Below, piece after piece: positions 55,661-64,000 of a stretch of 64,000 nucleotides of DNA. The notes beneath the pieces were generated by a model that worked only from the letters and a program-made list of their open reading frames with translations, made no database searches and was not told the DNA's origin. The DNA lies in the NCBI GenBank assembly GCA_013368325.1, contig JAACJK010000073.1:79432-143431 (forward strand), written 5' to 3'. A program made the translations under genes and the position numbers. Numbering within the stretch: position 1 is the stretch's first letter; each line of letters starts with the position of its first letter. This DNA comes from Ephemerocybe angulata. Lineage: Eukaryota; Basidiomycota; Agaricomycetes; Agaricales; Psathyrellaceae.

Positions 55661-57890
55661 TTCCATGTCTAATCCGGTGATTATTCCCTATTTTTCTTCC
55701 TTGTTTAACACAGACATCTACTGAACGGCCTGCAGCGATGGAAGCGAGCTCTAAAGCTCAGACCGATTCATGTCTACCAACAGCGCACTCGCTTCTCTCA
55801 GTGGCCTTGAGATATACGGGAAGATAACATCACGCTGAGAGGCAGGTATTATTTTGTGCAGAAAACAGTCGCGTAGTATCTCAGACTACGAGCTTAGAGA
55901 ATTCATTTCAAAAATATAAGCAAAGCGTCGAAAGATGCAATAGCCAGAAAATAGCGAAAATAGCTCAATACCAAGCTTCCCACAGCATGGAGCATGGCAA
56001 ACCAGAATCGACCAATGGTAGATATCCACGCGGAGCAGGCTCTACCTCCGGATTCATGGATATCGCCTGCTGCACAGAACCGGGGGTGTGGGCCCCCACC
56101 CGCACACTACAAGAGACATTCCAAGCCCAGAGTAGAGCTCCACTCGGCAAGCGATATCGCCTGTGTTCGATTTTCCAACCTACATGTAACAAAAAGATGG
56201 TGTGTCACTGACTCAGAGAACGCATAGTGAGCTCAAAGAGGCGAATGACATGGACTGGATTATCACCCCGAACGATAACGAGAGCCAAGAGGCCCCCATC
56301 GTGGCCCGTGGGAGAGCGATCTGGTCTGGTGGACCCGCCTCGGATCGATCGCGCATCCTGGTGGAGAGAGGAAGAGAGGAGAGGAGAGGAGAGGAGAGAT
56401 AAATGGCACTCCGGAAGAGGTGTACCAAACACCGTTCGCGGTGCGCGGTACCAAATACGACTGAAGAGTTCGGCCCATTTACTTCCAAAGTGGAAGATCA
56501 AGCTCGAGTACGATGCATGAAGCACAAAACAGGAATGACAGTACGTAGGCACGCGGAGCGGACCTCAAACACTACAGAGAGCTATCACTTGCCGCATGGA
56601 CCCGGGAGCGTGAATCCCGTTCTGTACGCAAGAGAGTGTCTCTCCCCAGACTCGGTGTCCGCTCGGCGGCACATTCACCCGCCGTGAAGGTCTGTGAGAG
56701 AATCAGAGTCAAAGGAACGAGAAAGCGAGAGAGACAGGAGGGTCAAAGAAACGAGAAACGGAGGAGAGAAAGGAGGAGGACGCAAGGAACAGGTGGAAGA
56801 CGAGGAAGAGGGAGGTAGAAAGTGAATCCCAACGCCGGACGACGCGTTTGGAGGAATCAAGTCCCCCAGCTGAAATAGGCTGACTGCAATTCGCGAATCC
56901 AACATCATAACCACCTCGAACGAGAGCCAAGGGGCCCTGCTCGCGAGCGATCTGATTCCGCAGCGCACAGCCTGCCTCGAATCGGGCCCGTTGGTCATAC
57001 CCAGACGAGTGAAGGTAGAGGGAGGATTGCCTGGACGAAGCAGAGCGGGAGAGCGAGGAAGCCGGTGGCGGAGACCCCGGTGATTCAGTGAACAGGGGGA
57101 CCCAAGCAATCGAATGGCTCACCACCACCAAGCACAGGTGAAGCGGACGCACTGAATCCCGACCCCGTAACCCTCTCCGCCGTAAACCTCGCCCCATCAG
57201 CACCAAACTGCTCAGATGGAAACGAGCTATCGTCCTCCTCCAGCGTCTGCAGCGAGCCCCTCCTGGCATCGAGCATAACCAAGATTCAAATACTTCGAGC
57301 ACAGGTTAGAGGATGGCTGGCATCCCATTTGAGAACCGGTCAGCGTGAATGAAGATCGAATGGCGGGCTGCAGAGAACAAGTCTAACTTATCGAGAGGAC
57401 CTGGGCCATGCAAACGAACCCAGGGAAGAAGGTGGGGAGGGAATGGGGGAGATGGATTAAAGGTTGTGTCGAAGTGAAACGACCTCGGACCTGTTGAGCC
57501 CCCAACGTCGTCGCAACCGAGCGGGACGACGACCGCAACATTCCCCTTCCAATCCTGCATAGCCAGGTCCGCCGATGTAAACTGAACTATACTCCCCAGA
57601 GGAGCTGAAGTAGGGTTAAACAAGAAAAGAGAGAGGGGAGGGAGGCCGCGCTCATGCGCAGTGGTGGTGGTGGTGAGGAACAAACAGCAGAATCGATGAT
57701 CGATGCAAGCACCGGGGCGCCGAGCTCACCGGCCGACCGGGGGGCAAGCAGAACCAAACATGACGAGCGCTTCTTGACGCATTACGCATTCGCTTGTTCC
57801 TTCCCAACATCAACATCTTCCAGCTCTGCTTCTCATCTCACAATGCATTCTATTCGAGTGACTAGATCTGAGCGAATAGCGCTGCGGCCA
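55661..57890 (+). repeat. Complex repeat module 6, leading into ALDH copy D
   Basis: After about 200 bp of unassigned sequence the module follows the usual order: stem-loop block (56063), CCCCGAACGATAACGAGAGC (56263), second stem-loop block (56583), ATCGAGAGGACC (57389), and GTGGTGGTGGTGAGGAACAA with GATGATCGATGCAAGC (57660-57710). A short AGAGGAGAGG microsatellite is at 56372-56398. It lies on the far side of the giant element from modules 1-5, in the same orientation. Confidence 0.75.
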
Positions 57891-57896
57891 TATAAA
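57891..57896 (+). promoter_or_regulatory. TATA box of ALDH copy D
   Basis: TATAAA 43 bp before the altered start codon, in the conserved position. Confidence 0.65.
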
Positions 57897-57938
57897 GTCG
57901 CCTAACCGAGGACCCATCCGCACGAATTCTACAGCAAC

Positions 57939-58800
57939 GTGACGAAGCCTCTCCCCGAAATCGACAAGGTACGCACCTCTCTCACTCCCTTCCTCCGTCC
58001 CCACTAACACACCCGCAGACCCCACGCCTCCTTCACCACAACATTCCTATTCTCCCTCTCCCACACCTCCTCCCCACCAAGTCCAAGACCGACGCCCTCT
58101 GCCACGCGTTATGGCTCGACGAGTGCAAGCCGCGCCAGGAGGTCGTCACGGCCGAGATCGGGGTCATTGGGGCGCGCGCTGAGAGGTGCTGAGGAACTCG
58201 AGAGCTGGGTTGGCGAGGGCCGGAGATTGGGAGGACGTCAAGTCGGATGGATGGCAGGAAGCGTGGAAGGCGAGGGTTGAGAAGAAAGCGAAGGGGGTGG
58301 TGTTGATTATTTCGTACGTCCCATTCTCTTTCTTATTGTTGTTTTTCGCTGTCTAGACTAACGAACGTTCATGCTTGTGTAGGCCGTGGAGCTACCCCAT
58401 CATCCTCACCTTCCAAGCCCTCTGCGGCGCCATCGCAGCCGGCTGCTGCGCTCATAAAACCCTCCGAAGTCTTACCGACATTCTCCAAGCTTCTCGCCGA
58501 ACTCATACCGAACGAAATACCTCAATCCTGCTGCGGATCGCGTCGCACTGGGCGGTGTTCCGGAGATCACGGAGATCCTCGAGCTCAAATGTACGTCGTT
58601 CGTCTCCCCTACCTCTCTGTCCCTCTCATCCCTTCCTCGTCGTCGAGTCTACTCTACTAAAGCTAGATCTAATGCCGATCACACAGGGCCCACACGCTCC
58701 GCCGCTGCTGCGAAGCACCTTACGCCGATGACCCTCGAGCTGGGCGGGAATATCCCCGTCATTATTGATGGGCGCGATCTTGGGGGTGTGATTGTTTATG
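57939..58800 (+). pseudogene. ALDH copy D, truncated
   Basis: The start codon is GTG where the intact gene has ATG. Exon 2 (about 58020-58312) lost a central block, though TDALCHALWLDEC and [12 protein letters not shown] remain. Exon 3 (about 58382-58590) is frame-shifted after AIAAGC. Exon 4 (about 58686-58790) is shortened, with [20 protein letters not shown] still readable. The catalytic-cysteine exon and everything after it are missing. Confidence 0.87.
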
Positions 58801-60996
58801 GGTTGGTCTCGGTTTCGAGCTGGGATGGCTATTGTGAGGGTTCTTTAGACACGTAAAGACGATGATGGAGCCATTCTAGTCGGGAAGGAGGCGGTAGGGT
58901 GTTGCGGGATCTTGGCTTGACCGGGACAGCTCGTTATGATATAACGTGACTGGCTTAGTCCCGACCCTTCGTACCACCTCCTTCCCTGGGGGGTGCGTAC
59001 CTTCCTTCTTTTGATCATTTGATTGTCTTTCGTCCTGCTTTCCTTTCTCCCTTCTATCCCTTTTGTTCATTCGTTCATTCACCGTTCCGTTCATTCGTTC
59101 ACTCGCCGTGCGTTCATTCGTTCATTCGCTCGTTCATTCGTGTTGGTGTTCACTGCTGACGCTGGCTTTTGTTCGGTTGGTTTGAATGGGCTGTAATGTG
59201 TTCCCTATCTTTTGTGTTCCCTATCTTTTCGTTGTGTGTTCGCGTTGTTTTTCGCTGAGCGCGACTCGTGCTCGGTGTACTCGAGACGACGTGATGGCGA
59301 TGCTCGGGGAGGATTCGGAAGGAAGGGGGAGTTAGCGGGGGATCTCGATTCGACCGTGGACTTTTTGCGTCAATAGCTCTGGTCCGATGTTGGCTTAGTC
59401 CAACAGCTGTCCAATACCCTTCCTTGCTTCGTCTTTTCGCGAAGCTGTCGCATTTGTCTTGGCTCGATGTGGGGTATCTGCGTTTCATGGTAGAGGTTGG
59501 GTCGGTGTGCAGTTTGTGTTGTGTTCGAGCTTGGCGTTGGCGGTGTGGATGTGCATGAGGGGCGAGGTACGAGGGACGGCATTCGCATCTCGGTGTACAG
59601 AGTCCGCGCCTCGGAGCAGACACCTAGTACATCGCGAGTGCCTAGGTCTCCGTGTTGCGCGTCTATTGTTTCATTCGGAAGCGCTTGGCACATATGTCAT
59701 AATGTGCGTGCACGGTGACTGTTCTTTTCGGTTGATGAGGTGCGGTCGTGCATCGATCGATTTGGAAGTGAGTGCGTCTGAGCGAGTGGGAGACGGTGTA
59801 ATCTCTACGTACGCTGTCGGCGGACCTTTTTGGTTCATGCGTTCGGTCAGGTGCCTGGATAATACATCCCTCTTACTCTCTCGTCTATTCTAGGGCGTTG
59901 TTGAGACTTACTCTCTCTCTTTCGGTTGGTCGATGTTTCGGTCCTCAACTCTCATTCGTTGTTTTCATTTGGTTCTCTCATGGTCGTTATACCGGAAGTG
60001 GGCGTGGGATGTGTGCGCTGCGCGGGGATGACGAGGTGGCTAAGCAGATTCTAACTTCCGGGTGCACTGGGGACCGTCGACCTTTTCGGTTGCTTTCAGC
60101 CTTGCGCTTGGTGTATAATCTGGAGGCTGCCTCTTCGATCTTGGGGGGGCGTTGATACTCCTTCGCCTTTCTTCGTAGCAAACGATGTTGGGTCTAGGCT
60201 GACGAAGCGGGTTCTGGGGGTGCGGCATTCGGCAGGGCGGGTATAGGCTACGCTAGCTCCTCTCGATGCTATTGAGTTTCGTAGCTGCTTCTTGGGCCTT
60301 AGCGCGATGATGGGGGATTCAGTTGAGCCTTGGATTTGTGCATCGGGTTTCACTTCCCTCAAATACATTTTCACGTTTATCTTCTACTTTACATATGTAA
60401 CTATCTCATCCCTGAAGACGTAGCATACCTAGCCGTTTTTCAAGTCGTATCTGTGTAGGTACCGCTGTGCCCACTTTTCGTTCTGGGTGCATTCTTACTG
60501 TCGTGGGGATGATCGCGACGGCCAGACTATAGCATCAGTACAATTTGATTTGCTTTCACGGACGGGGGCGGATTGACTTCGCTTGTAAGCTGATGAATTG
60601 TGCCGAGTTCCAGATGAGGGTTGCCCCGTTTCTTTTCTTGGTCAAGTCGTGTCTACGTACGAGGTCGTTGGAGATGTTGAGTCTCTCTTCCCGTTTCGCT
60701 TAATTCCTCTCTGTTCTTGGCCCCGCGGCGCGATAGGTCAATGGCTGGTAGGATCAAGAGAACGGATATCATGCCCATTGTTCATTGATGTATTTCAGGA
60801 TATACCAGTATCTCGATTCTCGCCTCCCATCTGTGCTTCAATATTTATAATAGTTTCGTCTCTGGAATCTTATAATCTACGCGACAATACAATGGAGACC
60901 AGTCATGCGCCGCGAAGCAGGCATTATTTCGTTACATTTAAAGTCGGGGTCAAGACACATATTCGGTCTACTTGACCCACGCAGGATGGGAACAGA
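58801..60996. other. Repetitive spacer after ALDH copy D
   Basis: No gene supported. The block GGGATCTTGGCTTGACC...GGCTTAGTCC (58908-58960) and a second version (59338-59402) match sequences after copies B and C. TTCATTCG-type microsatellite repeats run from about 59063 to 59140. The 60565-60605 segment matches 33420-33480. The AT-rich 3' part should contain the end of the desaturase transcript. Confidence 0.5.
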
Positions 60997-62517
60997 TCAG
61001 GTGGACCCATCATGGAAGGCCGGTCGCATGACAGCGACACCCTCCTCATTCTTGAAGAAAACGACGTCGCCCTCATCCTCGACAAACTTACACTCCTTCA
61101 GCACGCGGTAAAACTCACACCACCCTATGGGACGCCCTTCATGTGGTAGTCCATATCCTGCTATCTTTTCCTTCAAGGCAACGGATGCCTCCCACCTAAA
61201 AATTATATATACATAGTAGATCAGCCACCCAATATTGCGCCAGTAATTCGAGACGTACGCATGATAATGAGGAATCTTGCTGCAGACATGATGGAGGACG
61301 TGCGTCTCAGCGAGTCCGTGGGTAGCGTGTGCGCCAAGCCAAGCCATAATACTTCCACAATCGCCCATCAGACTGCGATCGAGAGTAGAGAGCGCCCCGC
61401 GAGAGAAGTTAAAAGCGGCGGCCCGGTAATGGGGAAGAATTGGGTCTGTGTGCTGCAGGAATGTAATGAGGACAAGCCAGTGGTGAATCCACAGGTAGGG
61501 GATGAGATATATAACTGCCACAGTCGCAAGGCCGTTGTGGTATATCGCTGTCGCAATACTGGATGCCCATGCGGCTATCCAATGGTCGAAATAACGACTT
61601 GGTTGTAGTCGCGCGGTGCGTACATGGGCGAACTTGGGTTAAAGTGGCTCGTGCCCATTGGGTAGCGCTTCTGGCCGGATGTGTTGAATAGGAGATACGC
61701 AGGCCATCCCGCAAGGAGGTAGAATATGGTGGTGGTAATCGCACCAAGGGGGGAGTCACCGAGGGCGTCGTATAGCTCCCGGCGGACGACATCGCTCACC
61801 CGCGAACCCAAAAGGTCTTCCTGGCCTTGCTTCAAGGGCGGAAGGTTGAGCTCGGAGCGAGTGTGTGGTACGTAGGCCTGCTCTTGCGTCATGTGGCTCG
61901 TCGAGGCGTGGTGCTTCGCATGGCTGATTCGCCACGAGTGGTACGGCACGCCCACGCTGAATACCGTGAAGCTAAGAACAGAGAATATATAAATAGCACG
62001 AGGGAGGACTCACGAGGTGTGGAGGATGAAGCCGACAATGTTATTCACTGTCTTGGAGTTTGAAAAAGCTTGGTGTCCGCACTCGTGACCGAGCACCCAG
62101 ATCCCCATTCCAAATAGACCTGTGCCGAAGGTGTACAAGGCCACAAAGCGAAGCGGAGCGCAGAATAGACAAGAGGATGAGAAGGTAAATATATCTAGGG
62201 TCGATGAGCGGGTCGAGGGCGGATGCGCCCTTGTAGATGCATCCAATGACGAAAAAGTCCCAAAAGCTACTCCAGGTCAGCTCATGTGGTGGAGTTAAAT
62301 GTGACATGCTAACGCACATGTAAGTCGAGCTTCTCAGGAGTGACCTCTCGAAGCAATGAGACCTGCGGACACGTATGGCTGGCTCGTTAGGACAGAATAT
62401 GTAGGGCAAGTACTTTAACTAGACTGACGGGATAGCACCGAACGCCTTGATTGGGATATCGGGAACTGGGTAAACACCCTGCTCGACTGTGGTAACGCTC
62501 GTAACCTTCTGGACCAT
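60997..62517 (-). pseudogene. Delta-12 fatty-acid desaturase (FAD2 type), two frame breaks
   Basis: Minus strand. Starts at 62517 (MVQKVTSVTTVEQGVYPVPD), splices to SHCFERSLLRSSTY. The three histidine boxes are all present: HECGHQ (about 62075), HAKHH (about 61915) and HVLHH (about 61285). Other family segments are YLWIHHWLVLITFLQHTDP and KIPHYHA joined by a clean intron to WEASVALKEK. These enzymes are multi-pass endoplasmic-reticulum proteins that turn oleic into linoleic acid. Two problems: near 62150 the frame carrying FVIGCIYKGASALDP differs from the one carrying LYTFGTGLFGMGIWVLGHEC with no obvious intron, and at about 61571 an in-frame TAG interrupts STIG before IAAWASSIATAIYH one frame over. 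Either a recent pseudogene or sequence errors; everything else looks well conserved. Confidence 0.75.
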
Positions 62518-63840
62518 GACAGCGGTAAAGGTGGTCCCTCACTATACAGAAAGGAAGGGACTAGATCGATGTATTTACCTCTACCTGAAGCGACGCGAAG
62601 GTATATATACATGAAGCTGAACGGGCAAATACCAGGTATGAATCGAACTTGAATCGAACAAGAAATGAACGTTTCATAGCGCGATTTGGAATGGAAAGCT
62701 AGAAGCCGTGGGTAGGACAGCTTTAGCGGTACTTGATCATTACGCTCGAATCAAGGGGCCTCATTCCCAATTCTACCCATAGCCAAGCCCAACCCGCACC
62801 CAACTGGGTATCCGAAAGATACGCAAAACGGGGACCAGTAGTTCTGAGAGCTAAGGCTGAGAGGCAATCATTCGCGATCAATTAATAACAAACTTTGCAA
62901 GTATGTAGATGTCTTGTAGATAAGTAAAACGATAGGCAATAGATTTACCTGAGCAATCAAAACACATGTTGGGGCGGGCGTTTATTTCCCAGAAGCCAGC
63001 GCTCGACCGGCTCCACCTAGTCAATCAGAAATAAGCATTGTTGTCTCTCTTCGTCCCAAGGAGGCTTGAGCTCCTACCTACTCGCCCTCTCCGGGTAGCC
63101 CGGTGACGGCACTTATCGCTCTCGTCCAAGGACACATGGGATGGGTCCTCCTGCCGTCGGTTGTTCCCCCTCGCGGATCATACCAACCAGACCGCATGGC
63201 GTCAGGTCCAGGACTGGCACACAGAGGGTTAGTTGGAGTAAATCTAAATACGGGACATCAATACTCAGACTCGCAAGGCTCTGGGCCGTGAGCTGAAATT
63301 GCGCTCCGAGATCCCCTCGCAGGTGGAGCGAGAATCATTGATCTCGATGTAGCCCTGGCGGCCCATGAGCCAGAGCACTTCGTATAGGCAAGGACATGCG
63401 CTTAGGCGTATTTAACTCATATCGTACACATGGCTATTCATCGCAGCCACGCGTATGAAGTCCGCCTCAAACGTAACTGTGTATCCCACGGAATCGGTCG
63501 CGTCCCCGTATCTTGTCACACGGTTTCATGCCAGTGAACGTTCTCCGCTATAGGTTGAGGTGAGTACCTTGTTCAGATTGCATTCTGTAACCCGACAGGT
63601 TTCATGTAGGACTAAACGGATTTCCTATATATTGGGCATGGCGCGCTCTTGGACTCTGTATGTCTGCAAAAACCATTGTCACCAGCGCGAGCCATACGGT
63701 GTAATCCAAAGCGACCCTGTGGCGACCATAGATTATTATATGAGTCTGCCGGGCTTTACCCTCCCCCGGGGTCCCATAGACGCTTAGGTGGAGGATAGGG
63801 GTGACCCCTAACATGGGACGATATTCCCACCAGCGCTCGC
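62518..63840. other. Intergenic, no gene seen
   Basis: Upstream of the desaturase. Frames here are under 85 codons and show no recognisable motif. No repeat from the other modules was noticed until 63950. Confidence 0.45.
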
Positions 63841-63845
63841 GCAAT

Positions 63846-63931
63846 CAAAAACCAAAAACCAAAAACAGGCCTGGCCACTATCGTACACCGTAGAGCCAGC
63901 GGCATGCCGGGATCGAGCCGGCCGGGAGATG
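63846..63931 (-). repeat. Possible SINE fragment with Pol III B-box-like motif
   Basis: On the minus strand GGCTCGATCCC resembles a Pol III B box (GGTTCGANNCC), inside a 5-bp stem with a 7-nt loop (GCCGG/CCGGC). About 50 bases further downstream comes a tail of TTTTTGG repeats (63846-63865). This is the layout of a tRNA-derived SINE, but no A box or full cloverleaf was found. Confidence 0.3.
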
Positions 63932-63954
63932 GGGAGGCGTGTGAACGGTCGGAT

Positions 63955-64000
63955 CAACGTCGTTGATTTTCGTTCCCTGCTTGTTCCTTCCCACCACGAC
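63955..64000 (-). repeat. Start of an inverted repeat module at the window edge
   Basis: The last bases, CTTGTTCCTTCCCACCACGAC, are the reverse complement of the GTGGTGGGAAGGAACAAG landmark of modules 4-6. A further module therefore probably lies beyond the right edge in the opposite orientation. Confidence 0.55.

Noticed and set aside
63880..63940. tRNA gene on the minus strand
   Set aside because: A T-arm-like stem and loop are present, but no matching acceptor 5' strand, D-arm or anticodon arm could be drawn upstream.

Overview
The window looks like nuclear DNA of a basidiomycete fungus, most likely an agaricomycete. The genes are cut by many 45-100 bp GT-AG introns, and the families are typical of that group: a FunK1-type protein kinase, a KDZ (Kyakuja-Dileera-Zisupton) transposase, a Tet/JBP-type dioxygenase and a membrane-bound delta-12 fatty-acid desaturase. 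No CRISPR array, rRNA or convincing tRNA gene is visible. Gene models were built by eye from reading frames and splice signals.

Left flank (1-12.9 kb): a multi-pass membrane protein of unknown function, followed by a collapsed tandem copy of it; a single-exon DJ-1/PfpI protein; an intact FunK1 kinase; about 4 kb of decayed repeats; and a small secreted cysteine-rich protein.

Repeat and ALDH region (7.7-33 kb and 55.8-61 kb): a complex repeat module occurs about six times. Four modules end in a class-3-like aldehyde dehydrogenase gene behind a TATA box. Only the copy at 17.0-19.5 kb is intact (516 codons). Copies at 25.0, 29.9 and 57.9 kb have lost the start codon and the exon with the catalytic cysteine. 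A 1.14-kb non-autonomous LTR element with two 261-bp LTRs sits inside one module. A phased GCGCGCAAAT array and several hairpins lie in other modules.

Giant mobile element (about 33.8-55.6 kb): a block bounded by inverted arrays of GCGAGAGCT/CGGAGG repeats. It carries an apparently intact nine-exon KDZ transposase (minus strand, 44.3-40.7 kb), two further minus-strand genes, a Tet/JBP-like 2-oxoglutarate/Fe(II) dioxygenase, two divergent paralogues with an RNase-H1-N/viroplasmin-like motif, a large basic Lys/Ser-repeat protein, a long Cys-cluster/coiled-coil protein, and an acidic protein gene split by a 922-bp foldback element. KDZ elements paired with Tet/JBP genes are known from basidiomycetes. 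The size, the other cargo and the subterminal arrays make this copy the main point of interest: the combination suggests an element that carries its own chromatin- or DNA-modification functions.

Right flank (61-64 kb): a delta-12 desaturase gene with all three histidine boxes but two apparent reading-frame breaks, then about 1.5 kb with no recognisable gene. At the very edge a repeat module starts in the opposite orientation.
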